A stretch of 64,000 nt of DNA from Kaistella montana (GCF_024436175.1 NZ_JANFQP010000003.1:121149-185148); one strand, 5' to 3'; shown: positions 10,083-18,416, counted from the first letter of the stretch. Numbers and translations: made by a program. The notes: generated by a model not told the origin, from the letters alone.

Positions 10083-11699
10083 TTACTTCTCTTGTGTTTT
10101 ATAAAACCTTCTTTCCACATTTTTGTCTAAGTCAAAATCCATCAGATTTTTCTGAAGAATTGGTACTTCTTCAGGCTTTAAAGCATAAAAAACTACTCCT
10201 TTTCTTGCCGGTCCATAACTTTTTTCATTAATCATCCATGATGCAACAGGGATCCAATTCGAAGGAACCCCTCCCGGAAACCATTCTGGGTAAATGACAG
10301 CAACCTTATAATCGTGTTTTGAAACGTATTGATTTATGTATTTTTTAATATTCTTATTGTATTCCGCACGGGCTCGATGCTTATTTACTACTATAGCATC
10401 GGCGATATCGGTGCTTCCCAATCCTACAATATCCAAAAGTTTGACATGGCTGAAATAGGCAATACTCCCAATATCATTAGCAACTACTTTTTCACCGGCA
10501 TAATATTTCCCAAGAAACCTCGACATTTCTACTTGTTGCTCTTTTATGCCCTTGCTGGCCATTTTTAGTGGTAAATAATGATATCCAAATCTGTAAATTG
10601 AAACAAGTACAATAACCACAATTGAACATACAGAAATTAATTTCGATAGACCGAGTTTGAAATCTTGAGTTTTCAAGCCTTTCGTTTCACTTACAATCAC
10701 TGGAATTATTAATAATAGAATGGATATCATTAAATAATTCTCATATCTATACTTCAATGAAGCGAAAAGCGAATGTAAAATTGCGGTTGCGACGATAGTA
10801 ATGATTAAGGTTTCATTAACAAGAAATTTTTTGGAACCTAAACCTTTATATTTTTTAATTAAATAAATGAATAACAGAAGAAAAGGAAAAAATAAACATT
10901 TATAAAAGCTGCTGTTTAAGAAAATCCCATCCAAAACCAATTGCCATGTACTTGCTAAGAAATGATCACCTGCGGGAAAACTCCCTTTAATCATCACCGA
11001 ATTCGGAAAAAAATATCCTCCATTTTGTATAGAAATAATCCCAAAAACTACAATGGCAAAAAATCCAACTAAAACTACCGAAACTCCTTTGAAAAATTGT
11101 TTCCTTAGAAACAAAGCAAAAGCTAAACTCACGGTAAAAAACATACTTTCGAACCGAACTATTGAATTAAAAAATACAATCACTAACAAAATGATAAAAT
11201 CTTTCTTCTGAAAGCTATTTTTTACATTTTTATGAATAAAGTACACTGCCAAAACCATCAAAAATTGATGTATCGTATGCTCCATTCCTATAAGTGTCAT
11301 AAAATACACTAATGAAAAAGGCAACAGAAGCACGATGAGCCATTTCATTTCTGCAACGCCATAGAAATCTTTAAAATATCTAAACGCAGCATATATGGTA
11401 AGGTATCCAAAAAAAATATTGATCAAAAGAGCATAATATTCCCAATCGCCAAAGATTTTTATTAAACCTGAAAGTAATAAAGTGTAAAGTATCGAAGATG
11501 ATGCACTATCAAATCCTGTAGTATTGATCGACCACACACCATGTTCTGCAAAATTTCTTGCTAAGGACAAATGGATGTACACATCATCTAACGGATAAAT
11601 ATATCGATGACCTTCTGGAAGTTGCACCCAACTCATAAAAAAAAAGAAGCTTGTAACAATACTAAAAATCAATAATAATATAACTAAAAACCTATTCAT
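10083..11699 (-). CDS. Multi-pass membrane protein resembling GT-C glycosyltransferases
   Basis: Polytopic membrane protein (538 aa from the ATG at 11699; a TTG 15 nt further out is possible). A first membrane helix (about 4-24) is followed by a short external loop with an Asp-Asp pair (YPLDDVYIHLSLARNF, Asp38-Asp39) and about nine more hydrophobic segments. A soluble C-terminal part of about 130 residues contains DIGSIAYF and LLDIVGLGSTDIADA. This layout resembles GT-C enzymes, which transfer sugars from lipid carriers outside the membrane. I do not recognise the donor or acceptor. It stands alone: rpsL is upstream of its end and a long repeat-bearing intergenic region precedes its start. 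Confidence 0.6.
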   Translation of the reverse strand: MNRFLVILLLIFSIVTSFFFFMSWVQLPEGHRYIYPLDDVYIHLSLARNFAEHGVWSINTTGFDSASSSILYTLLLSGLIKIFGDWEYYALLINIFFGYLTIYAAFRYFKDFYGVAEMKWLIVLLLPFSLVYFMTLIGMEHTIHQFLMVLAVYFIHKNVKNSFQKKDFIILLVIVFFNSIVRFESMFFTVSLAFALFLRKQFFKGVSVVLVGFFAIVVFGIISIQNGGYFFPNSVMIKGSFPAGDHFLASTWQLVLDGIFLNSSFYKCLFFPFLLLFIYLIKKYKGLGSKKFLVNETLIITIVATAILHSLFASLKYRYENYLMISILLLIIPVIVSETKGLKTQDFKLGLSKLISVCSIVVIVLVSIYRFGYHYLPLKMASKGIKEQQVEMSRFLGKYYAGEKVVANDIGSIAYFSHVKLLDIVGLGSTDIADAIVVNKHRARAEYNKNIKKYINQYVSKHDYKVAVIYPEWFPGGVPSNWIPVASWMINEKSYGPARKGVVFYALKPEEVPILQKNLMDFDLDKNVERRFYKTQEK

Positions 11700-11816
11700 A
11701 CCGCAAATATGCAATTTTAGTAGATATCACTCTCTTCATTTTTTAATATCCACTATGTATTTAGCACAAATTTATTTTTAGTTTGGTTAAAACTTGTCTT
11801 AATATTACCTTGTCCT

Positions 11817-11937
11817 AAAGCCTAGTTTTCTCCCAGTCAAAGCCTAGTCCTAGCCCACTATAAAGGCACTAACCTCCTATCGGCAAAAAGTGCCCTTTTC
11901 GGCAAAAATGGTCGTTTTCGGTAAAAAACGGCAAAAA
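11817..11937. repeat. Short direct repeats in a 386-bp intergenic region
   Basis: The region 11700-12085 has no convincing gene. It holds two copies of AAAGCCTAGT (11817-11826, 11839-11848; 22-nt step), an inverted pair GGCACT / AGTGCC (11865-11870, 11889-11894), and four copies of CGGYAAAAA at 11881, 11900, 11919 and 11929 (steps of 19, 19 and 10 nt). A strong terminator-like hairpin follows at 12019-12050. This could be a non-coding RNA or a protein-binding array. The sequence does not decide which. Confidence 0.5.
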
Positions 11938-12018
11938 TTCACCATCCTCAACTTATGCTGTAAACTTTAGAATCATTCAAATTCATCAAACATTAAACCT
12001 CAACATTCTTTAATATTA

Positions 12019-12050
12019 AAAAAAATCGTCTTTCGAAAGGCGATTTTTTG
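12019..12050. terminator. Hairpin with T-tracts on both sides, before pncB
   Basis: Eleven-bp stem AAAATCGTCTT / AAGGCGATTTT with loop TCGA. T-runs lie on the 3' side of both strands, so it could terminate in either direction. No annotated gene ends here on either strand. That implies an unannotated transcript in 11700-12018, or insulation of pncB. Confidence 0.7.
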
Positions 12051-12062
12051 TTTTCTAATTTT

Positions 12063-12070
12063 TACATTTG
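12063..12070 (+). promoter_or_regulatory. Promoter -7 element of pncB
   Basis: TACATTTG matches TAnnTTTG and lies 15 nt before the pncB ATG. No good -33 element is seen at the usual distance; the nearest TTTG is only 12 nt upstream, in the terminator tail. Confidence 0.55.
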
Positions 12071-12085
12071 TTTAAATATCATTTT

Positions 12086-13264
12086 ATGAGTGAAGTGCGC
12101 CTAAAATCAATTCTTGATAATGATTTCTATAAAATCACCATGCAAAATGCAGTGGTGAAACTTTTCCCAAACGAAAAAGTAAAATACGAATTCATCAATC
12201 GCGGGAAACACCATTTCCCAGAAGGTTTCGATGCTGAGTTGAGAAAATCAGTCAATGCAATGGCAGAACTGAAACTCACCAAAGCTGAAAAAGAATTTTT
12301 GAAAGAAACTTGTCCTTATCTCGATTTGCCTTACTTGGATTTTCTAGCAGGTTATCATTATGATCCTTCCGAAGTTCAGATCGAGCAAACCGAAAACGAG
12401 TTGCGAGTAACTGTAGAAGGCGAATGGTACCGCACGATTTTATGGGAAGTTCCGCTTTTAGCTCTGATTTCCGAATTGCATTACCAAATGAACAACATGG
12501 AAAGGGATTCTGATGAGACTGTTGTTGCTAAAACTTTAGAAAAAGCTGAAGAGCTGAATAATCTCGGAGTTACTTTCGCAGAATTTGGCACCAGAAGAAG
12601 GCATTCTTATAAAGTTCACGATCTCGTGGTTGACACATTGGTGAAAAATAAAAATTCTAAATTTATAGGATCTTCAAACATTCATTTCGCGATGAAATAT
12701 GGGGTAAAACCAATCGGGACACATGCTCACGAATGGTTTATGTTTCATGCTGCTGAATATGGTTTCAAAATGGCAAATGCGCTTTCGTTGGAACATTGGG
12801 TGGATGTTTACCGAGGTGATTTGGGTGTAGCTCTTTCCGATACTTATACTACTGAGGTTTTTTTCCAGCAATTCGATAAAAAATTTGCTAAACTTTTCGA
12901 CGGCGTTCGTCATGACAGTGGCGATCCAATCGAATTTGCCAATAAAACCATTGAACATTACAAAGCAAACGGAATTAATCCTTTATTTAAATACATTATT
13001 TTTTCTGATGGTTTGAATATGGAAAAAGTCGCTGAAATCACACATGCCTGCAAAGGGAAAATAGGAATTTCTTTCGGAATTGGAACTAATTTGACCAACG
13101 ATGTCGGCGTGAAACCAATGAATATCGTAATGAAACTCATTGCCGCAAAATCAATCAACGGAGAATGGATTCCAACCGTAAAACTCTCCGACGAACATGG
13201 AAAATATACCGGAGATCCAAAAATGATCGAACTTGCGAAAGAATTTTTAAGAATTAAAGATTAA
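12086..13264 (+). CDS. pncB: Nicotinate phosphoribosyltransferase
   Basis: Converts nicotinate plus PRPP to nicotinate mononucleotide in the Preiss-Handler NAD salvage pathway, with ATP hydrolysis (392 aa). Family motifs include DNDFYKITMQNAV near the N-terminus, FGTRRRHS (about residues 166-173), PIGTHAHEW, and the PRPP/phosphate region HDSGDP and FSDGLN. I chose the ATG at 12086; a TTG frame extends 18 nt upstream but would place the start on top of the -7 box. It is 14 nt before a small YCII-domain gene. nadD, the next enzyme of NAD synthesis, is also in this window (61261-61845) but far away. Confidence 0.95.
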   Translation: MSEVRLKSILDNDFYKITMQNAVVKLFPNEKVKYEFINRGKHHFPEGFDAELRKSVNAMAELKLTKAEKEFLKETCPYLDLPYLDFLAGYHYDPSEVQIEQTENELRVTVEGEWYRTILWEVPLLALISELHYQMNNMERDSDETVVAKTLEKAEELNNLGVTFAEFGTRRRHSYKVHDLVVDTLVKNKNSKFIGSSNIHFAMKYGVKPIGTHAHEWFMFHAAEYGFKMANALSLEHWVDVYRGDLGVALSDTYTTEVFFQQFDKKFAKLFDGVRHDSGDPIEFANKTIEHYKANGINPLFKYIIFSDGLNMEKVAEITHACKGKIGISFGIGTNLTNDVGVKPMNIVMKLIAAKSINGEWIPTVKLSDEHGKYTGDPKMIELAKEFLRIKD

Positions 13265-13278
13265 TAAAACCTTCTGCC

Positions 13279-13755
13279 ATGAAATTAATCTTGTCCATCA
13301 TTTCAATTTGCTTAATAAGCATCTCTTGTAATGCTCAAAACACCGAAAAACAAAGCAAAAATTACGACCAAAAATTGGCCGATTCTTTGGGCGCCGATGA
13401 AAGAGGAATGAAATCTTACATGCTTGTAATTTTGAAAACCGGCCCGAAAGACAAAGAAATCACCGATAAGGCTCAACGCACTGAACTTTTCAAAGGACAT
13501 TTCAGCAATATGTCAGAAATGGAAAAAGCAGGAAAATTAAAAATGGCAGGTCCTTTTGCCACCAAAAACACGCTCGGTTATCGCGGAATTTTCCTTCTCG
13601 ATACCAAAACCGAAGAAGAAGCAAGAGCGCTTATTCAAAATGATCCAACCATCAAAGCGGGAATTTTCGATGTGGAAATTTTGCCTTGGTACGGTTCAGC
13701 TGCGATTCCGATGCATTTGAAATATCACAATAAAGTTGCTAAAGAAAATCCTTAA
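13279..13755 (+). CDS. Exported YCII-domain protein
   Basis: Protein of 158 aa with an N-terminal signal sequence ending ISISCNAQ, so probably a lipoprotein anchored at Cys17. The body (about 45-140) resembles the YCII-related fold, a dimeric alpha/beta ferredoxin-like domain: YMLVILKTGP, then GHFSNMSEMEKAGKLKMAGPF, and the ending DPTIKAGIFDVEILPWYG. Cytoplasmic YCII proteins are linked to small-molecule metabolism, but no substrate can be given. Export of this fold is mildly unusual. It follows pncB by 14 nt and is probably cotranscribed. Confidence 0.7.
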   Translation: MKLILSIISICLISISCNAQNTEKQSKNYDQKLADSLGADERGMKSYMLVILKTGPKDKEITDKAQRTELFKGHFSNMSEMEKAGKLKMAGPFATKNTLGYRGIFLLDTKTEEEARALIQNDPTIKAGIFDVEILPWYGSAAIPMHLKYHNKVAKENP

Positions 13756-13836
13756 ATTTTAAATTTTTTCACAAATAGAATTTAAAGTACTTTTCCCAAA
13801 TCCCGAAAATCATTTTTTTCTTCCTATTTTTGAAAA

Positions 13837-15339
13837 ATGGAAATAACTACTTTATTTTTAGGGATCATAATTGGCGCTTTTTTAGGGGCGCTTCTCTCCT
13901 ATTTTTTCTTAAAATCATCCAATGTTTCTCGAGCTCTTTTCGACGAACTGAATAACAATTTTATTCGCACAAATTCCGATTTACAAAATTCAAACTTGAG
14001 AATCAACGAATTAGAAAATTATTATCAATCAGAAAAACAAACCAATCTTCAACAAACTGATATTCTAAATCAATTAAAAACTGAAATTGCCAGAATTTCT
14101 GCTGAAAACAATTCTCAAAATCAGAAAATTGAAGAACAGACTCAAATCAACAATAATCAAAGTACAGAGATTAAAAAATTAGGTGACGAAAAAAATGAAT
14201 TAATTTCCATAAAATCTCATCTCACCGCACAAAATGAAGGTTTACAAAAACTTCTAGATAACCAAAAAGAGGAAATAGAAAAGATGCAGGCTTTGGCTAA
14301 AGAAGAATTTCAGAACCTTGCCAACAGAATTCTTGAAGAAAAATCGAAAAAGTTCACGGACACAAACAAAGAAAACCTCGATTTACTCCTAAAACCATTG
14401 GGTGAGAACCTTGAAAATTTCAAGAAAAAAGTGAGTGAAGTTTACGAAAACGAAGCCCGAGAAAGATTCTCACTCAACAATACCATCAAATTAATGATGG
14501 AACAAACCACAAAAATTAGTCAGGAAGCTAATAATCTCGCGACCGCATTAAAAGGCCAAACCAAAACTCAAGGCGATTGGGGCGAAATGATTCTCGAAAG
14601 AATTCTGGAAGATTCTGGACTTACCAAAGACCGCGAATATTTCTCCCAATTCAATATTAAAAATGAAAACGGAGAAAATCAAAGACCTGATTTCATATTA
14701 AAACTTCCAGGAAACCAAATCGTTATCATCGATTCAAAAGTTTCGCTAAATGCTTATGAACGAATGATTTCTGCCGAAGATGAAGAACAAAGAAAGCAAA
14801 ATTTGAATCTGCATATTTCAGCGTTGAAAAGACATATTGATACTTTAGCTGAAAAAAGATATGATAATTTGAAGGAATCTTTGGATTTCACCATCATGTT
14901 TGTTCCGGTAGAATCAGCTTTTCTTACGGCTTTGCAAGGTGATACACAACTTTGGAATTACGCTTACAAAAAACATATTATTTTACTAAGTCCAACCAAT
15001 TTAATTGCTTATTTAAAATTAATTTCAGATGTTTGGAAACGTGATCATCACAACAAAAATGCATCTGAAATTGCAAGACAAGCCGGCGCATTATATGACA
15101 AATTCGATGGATTTGTTGCAGACTTACTAAAAATTGGTAAAAAGATGGATGATGCAAAAGGCGATTATGAAAATGCAATGAAAAAGCTTTCCACCGGAAA
15201 AGGAAATTTGGTAGGAAGCGTACAAAAACTAAAACAATTGGGCGCAAAAGCAAGTAAAAATCTTCCGGAAGCTTTACTGGAAAGAGCAAACGAAGATTCT
15301 GAAACCAATTTATTGGAAACCGAAAATACCGAAGAATAA
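13837..15339 (+). CDS. rmuC: DNA recombination protein RmuC
   Basis: RmuC family protein (500 aa), tied genetically to limiting inversions at inverted repeats. The N-terminal membrane segment (about 5-27) is followed by a long coiled coil rich in Gln, Asn, Glu and Lys (about 30-200). The RmuC nuclease-like domain spans about 205-460 and contains GDWGEMILERILEDSGL, RPDFILKLPG and VIIDSKVSLNAYE, which resemble PD-(D/E)XK-type motifs. A -7 box TATTTTTG (13825-13832) ends only 4 nt before the ATG, so the message may be nearly leaderless. The next gene starts 1 nt after the stop. Confidence 0.93.
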   Translation: MEITTLFLGIIIGAFLGALLSYFFLKSSNVSRALFDELNNNFIRTNSDLQNSNLRINELENYYQSEKQTNLQQTDILNQLKTEIARISAENNSQNQKIEEQTQINNNQSTEIKKLGDEKNELISIKSHLTAQNEGLQKLLDNQKEEIEKMQALAKEEFQNLANRILEEKSKKFTDTNKENLDLLLKPLGENLENFKKKVSEVYENEARERFSLNNTIKLMMEQTTKISQEANNLATALKGQTKTQGDWGEMILERILEDSGLTKDREYFSQFNIKNENGENQRPDFILKLPGNQIVIIDSKVSLNAYERMISAEDEEQRKQNLNLHISALKRHIDTLAEKRYDNLKESLDFTIMFVPVESAFLTALQGDTQLWNYAYKKHIILLSPTNLIAYLKLISDVWKRDHHNKNASEIARQAGALYDKFDGFVADLLKIGKKMDDAKGDYENAMKKLSTGKGNLVGSVQKLKQLGAKASKNLPEALLERANEDSETNLLETENTEE

Positions 15340-15340
15340 A

Positions 15341-16111
15341 ATGCTGATAGAAAGTTTACAAAACGAAAAAATAAAAAATCTCACCCGATTGATTATAGAC
15401 AACCGTTTTCGCAGGAAATCCGGGAATTTTGTTGTGGAAGGAAAACAAGAAAATGACAGAGCTGTAAAATTTGGGTACGATAATGTGGAGTTTTATATTT
15501 GCGAAAGTATTTTCGATGAAGATTTCCCACATGGTAAAATCAATTTAGTTTCTGAGAAAGTATACGAAAAAGTTGCTTACAGAGGAAGTTCAGAAGGAAT
15601 TATCGGGATTTATAAAGCAAAGATGAATGCTCTTTCTACATTTAAACCGAAAGAAAATTCTTCAATAATTATTGTTGAAAGCATTGAAAAACCAGGAAAT
15701 TTAGGTGCAATTCTGAGAAGTTGCGAAGCTTTTGGAATTGACGCATTAATTGTGACCGATGCAAAAACCGATTTTTATAATCCAAATGTAATCCGTTCCA
15801 GCGTTGGTTGCTTATTTGGAATGAATGTTTTTCAATCGAATAATCAAGAATTACTCGAGTTTCTGGATAATAATCAATTTAACATCTATACAACCTTGAT
15901 GGATGAAAGCGCAGAAGATCTTTATAAAAGAAATTTTACTGAAAAAAGCGCACTGCTGTTTGGTACAGAACATTCTGGCCTTAGCGATTTCTGGATCGGG
16001 AAAGGCAAAAACACATTAATTCCAATGGTTGGAAGCATAGATTCATTAAATCTTAGCAATGCAGTTGCAATAAGTTGTTACGAAATACTAAGACAGAAAA
16101 AATTGAAATAA
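15341..16111 (+). CDS. TrmH/SpoU-family RNA 2'-O-methyltransferase
   Basis: SPOUT-class rRNA or tRNA ribose methyltransferase (256 aa). A substrate-binding N-terminal domain (about 1-100) is followed by the SpoU domain. Motif 1 is VESIEKPGNLGAILRSC (with Asn120 and Arg126), motif 2 is LLFGTEHSGLSD, and motif 3 is LNLSNAVAISCYEILR, which forms the S-adenosylmethionine-binding knot. The exact RNA target cannot be read from the sequence. It is cotranscribed with rmuC (1 nt gap). Confidence 0.88.
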   Translation: MLIESLQNEKIKNLTRLIIDNRFRRKSGNFVVEGKQENDRAVKFGYDNVEFYICESIFDEDFPHGKINLVSEKVYEKVAYRGSSEGIIGIYKAKMNALSTFKPKENSSIIIVESIEKPGNLGAILRSCEAFGIDALIVTDAKTDFYNPNVIRSSVGCLFGMNVFQSNNQELLEFLDNNQFNIYTTLMDESAEDLYKRNFTEKSALLFGTEHSGLSDFWIGKGKNTLIPMVGSIDSLNLSNAVAISCYEILRQKKLK

Positions 16112-16141
16112 AAAAAACCGCCTCTCAGGGAGAAGCGGTTA
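16111..16141 (-). terminator. Terminator between the SpoU methyltransferase and the Ala-rich lipoprotein
   Basis: Arms AACCGC and GCGGTT are extended by TCTC / GAGA, with a seven-T tail on the minus strand, so it serves the minus-strand lipoprotein gene. In the plus direction the T tract is weaker, but it may also end the rmuC transcript. Confidence 0.8.
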
Positions 16142-16162
16142 TTTTGTTAAAAGAGTTACTAA

Positions 16163-16501
16163 TTATTTAGTAGCTTCTTTTACTGCATTTTTAGCGTCAG
16201 CAGCAGCATCTTTAGTAGCTTCAGCAGCACCTTTAGCAGCATCAGCAGCACCAGCAGCAGCATCTTTAGCAACTTCAGCACCAGCAGCAGTAGTAGCAGC
16301 AGCAGCATCTTTAGCAGCATCTACAGTTACAGCAGCAGCAGAATCAACAACAGCAGCAGCAGAATCAGCTACAACAGCAGCAGAATCAGTTGCAGCAACA
16401 GCAGCTGAATCAGCAGCGTTAGCAGTTTCTACAGTTTCAGTTTTTTTACAAGCTACAAGAGCTAAAGCAGCGAAAGCAGCTACGAATAATGACTTTTTCA
16501 T
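16163..16501 (-). CDS. Small Ala-rich lipoprotein
   Basis: Protein of 112 aa with a lipoprotein signal (LALVACKK, Cys18 as the lipidated residue). The mature part is about half Ala with regularly spaced Asp, Lys, Thr and Val, such as DSAAVVADSAAAV and the C-terminal AKDAAADAKNAVKEATK. The last part is like the LEA/apolipoprotein type of amphipathic 11-residue repeat. The low complexity shows in the DNA as GCA/AGC-rich triplets, which raises GC over the neighbours. It is probably abundant and envelope-associated, with no enzymatic domain. It has its own promoter and terminator. Confidence 0.75.
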   Translation of the reverse strand: MKKSLFVAAFAALALVACKKTETVETANAADSAAVAATDSAAVVADSAAAVVDSAAAVTVDAAKDAAAATTAAGAEVAKDAAAGAADAAKGAAEATKDAAADAKNAVKEATK

Positions 16502-16568
16502 AATAAATTAAATTTAATTGTTTTGTTATTTTAAATTTTCTTCGTTCTCATTTATCATTTGAACAGGA

Positions 16569-16576
16569 CAAAGGTA
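16569..16576 (-). promoter_or_regulatory. Promoter -7 element of the Ala-rich lipoprotein gene
   Basis: TACCTTTG on the minus strand fits TAnnTTTG and gives a leader of about 60 nt. No clear -33 TTTG is at the usual distance. It lies back to back with the promoter at 16591-16622. Confidence 0.6.
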
Positions 16577-16590
16577 TAGCGACAATTAAA

Positions 16591-16639
16591 TTTGTTTTAG
16601 AAAATTAATTGTAATATCTTTGTAAAACCGTTTTACAAA
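16591..16639 (+). promoter_or_regulatory. Promoter overlapped by a perfect 10-1-10 palindrome
   Basis: TTTG (16591-16594), 20 nt, TATCTTTG (16615-16622) is an exact plus-strand promoter. The palindrome TTTGTAAAAC-C-GTTTTACAAA (16619-16639) begins inside the -7 box and covers the expected start site near 16628. A dimeric repressor bound there would block transcription of the 16682 gene. The regulator is not known. The 16682 product itself is a candidate for self-control (inference). Confidence 0.75.
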
Positions 16640-16681
16640 ATATCATAATTGATAATCAACGTTTTATATAAATAACAACCA

Positions 16682-17851
16682 TTGGTCGATTTAGATTTAT
16701 TACACTTTGAACAACTAAAAACCGAGGTTCAAGCTCGATATTTAGAAAATCACACCCCTTCTTTTGATAATATTTCGAAATGGAAGGGCATTGATATTAT
16801 TTATTTCCAAGAAGATCTCCGAAAAAACGCAAAAGGAAACATCAGCGAGAAGTCTTTTTACACCTACTTCAAGAACTCGCCTTCTACAAAATTACCAAGA
16901 ATAGATATGCTCAATATCCTTAGTATTTATGCAGGTTATACCTCTTGGTATGATTTCAAGAAGAATCATCTTTTTGCCAATGAAATATTAAATACAAATA
17001 ACGAAGAGGAAACAATTGAGGAGGAAATTCTGGAAAAAATAACACAAAACACAGAAATTCCAGCAGAAGAAACAATTACAGAAGAATTTTCCGATTCAAA
17101 CACTAAAATAACCGCTTCAGAAGACGAAAAAATTTCCGATTTACAAAAATCGAATACTGACAATCAACCACTTAAACAAAAAGAAGAAAATCTTAAGCCT
17201 GTATTAATTACTGAAGACCTTTCCACATTTTCTTTTGTAAAAAAATATCTTTGGCTGGGAATTTCAGCCATGTTGACTATTCTTGTTGGGCTTTTAGGCT
17301 TTAAAGATGAACTTTTCAGCAAAAAATTCTATTATAGTTTTATTGATGCTGATCGAAACTCCAAAATTAATGCAGAACTTCAGGTACAAATTCTTAAGGA
17401 AAATGAATCTCCAATCCTTTATGTAGCAAAACCTAACGAACCTTTTGTTTATACTACCAAATCCAAAAATCTTACGATGGTAGTTTCTTCCCCTTATTAT
17501 AAGACCGATACCATTCAGCGAAATTTGGAAACTGCTCCAGAAGCAGAAAACATAGAGTTAAAACCCAATGATTATGCAATTATGCTCTTTTACTACTCGA
17601 AATCCTTAAAAGATTTAAAGAAAAAAAGAGTAAGTTTAAATTTTCTAATCAGTGATAACGCATTAATCTATCAAGTCTTCGACAATCAATTCTACGGAGT
17701 TGAAACCATGGATAAGCAACGCTATATTAATTTGGTAACCCTACCTTCTACTTCGCTGGAAAACTTAGATGTAATTGATACACAGACAGATAAATCAGGT
17801 AAAATTGTAATGATTAAATTTAAAATCGATAGCGATGAAGAAAAAAAATAA
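16682..17851 (+). CDS. Putative membrane-bound regulator: N-terminal helical domain, one TM, periplasmic domain
   Basis: Protein of 389 aa of no family I can name. Residues about 20-95 are helical, with a pattern like Bacteroidota N-terminal HTH-type domains: SEKSFYTYF, then LPRIDMLNILSIYAGY and SWYDF. A very acidic Glu/Asn/Ser-rich linker (105-175) leads to one membrane helix (188-207). The outer C-terminal part (210-389) is beta-rich, with a PEGA-like stretch and a final predicted domain. The only in-frame start near the promoter is the TTG at 16682. It overlaps the next lipoprotein gene by 17 nt. DNA binding is inferred from the pattern and was not shown. Confidence 0.6.
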   Translation: MVDLDLLHFEQLKTEVQARYLENHTPSFDNISKWKGIDIIYFQEDLRKNAKGNISEKSFYTYFKNSPSTKLPRIDMLNILSIYAGYTSWYDFKKNHLFANEILNTNNEEETIEEEILEKITQNTEIPAEETITEEFSDSNTKITASEDEKISDLQKSNTDNQPLKQKEENLKPVLITEDLSTFSFVKKYLWLGISAMLTILVGLLGFKDELFSKKFYYSFIDADRNSKINAELQVQILKENESPILYVAKPNEPFVYTTKSKNLTMVVSSPYYKTDTIQRNLETAPEAENIELKPNDYAIMLFYYSKSLKDLKKKRVSLNFLISDNALIYQVFDNQFYGVETMDKQRYINLVTLPSTSLENLDVIDTQTDKSGKIVMIKFKIDSDEEKK

Positions 17852-18416
17852 CCTAATGCTCATCCTTTTCGCTCTTTTCTTTGTGTTTTCTTGCAAAAAA
17901 GAAAATACTGAAGTTTCAGATCTAGAAAAATTAAGAAACAATAAAAACACGATATCATATCCTGTAACAAAAATGGATAGTGCACAAGCTATCAATTCTA
18001 TTACTAAACAAAAAATACAGGAGCTTTTGGATCTTTCTACTCTCTACACGTCCGGAAACCGCGACACCGAAATTGATTCTGTAATTTATGCACAAATGCA
18101 GAGTTATTTTACTGAAAACGATTCAAATAAACTAAAACCTATCCTAAAACAACTCGACAGTTTCAAAGTAAAGACAGCAAAAGTTGGAAATATTCTTGTA
18201 AAAAAGGAGATTAAAGGCAACGACACTTTGGATTTCGCAAAATTTGATGTAGAATATTTCGATTACAATGACAAACTCATCGGAAAATTTGAGAAGAATG
18301 CACAGTATATGCTCAAACTTTCTCCCGTAAAATTCAAAAAAGAATTTAAATTCTATTTCGTTGATTTCGATCTGGCTCCGTCAAAAGACAGCACCGCAGT
18401 AGGTGTCACCAAGTAA
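17835..18416 (+). CDS. Lipoprotein partner of the 16682 gene
   Basis: Protein of 193 aa with a lipoprotein signal (FVFSCKKENTE). The acidic residues just after Cys resemble the surface-export signals of Bacteroidota lipoproteins. The mature part is charged, with a helical first half and a beta-rich end (FAKFDVEYFDYNDKLIG). No known domain. Its ATG lies inside the end of the 16682 gene, so the two are translationally coupled and probably work together in the envelope. Its last 64 nt overlap the 3' end of the convergent 5-formyl-THF cyclo-ligase gene. Confidence 0.65.
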   Translation: MKKKNNLMLILFALFFVFSCKKENTEVSDLEKLRNNKNTISYPVTKMDSAQAINSITKQKIQELLDLSTLYTSGNRDTEIDSVIYAQMQSYFTENDSNKLKPILKQLDSFKVKTAKVGNILVKKEIKGNDTLDFAKFDVEYFDYNDKLIGKFEKNAQYMLKLSPVKFKKEFKFYFVDFDLAPSKDSTAVGVTK

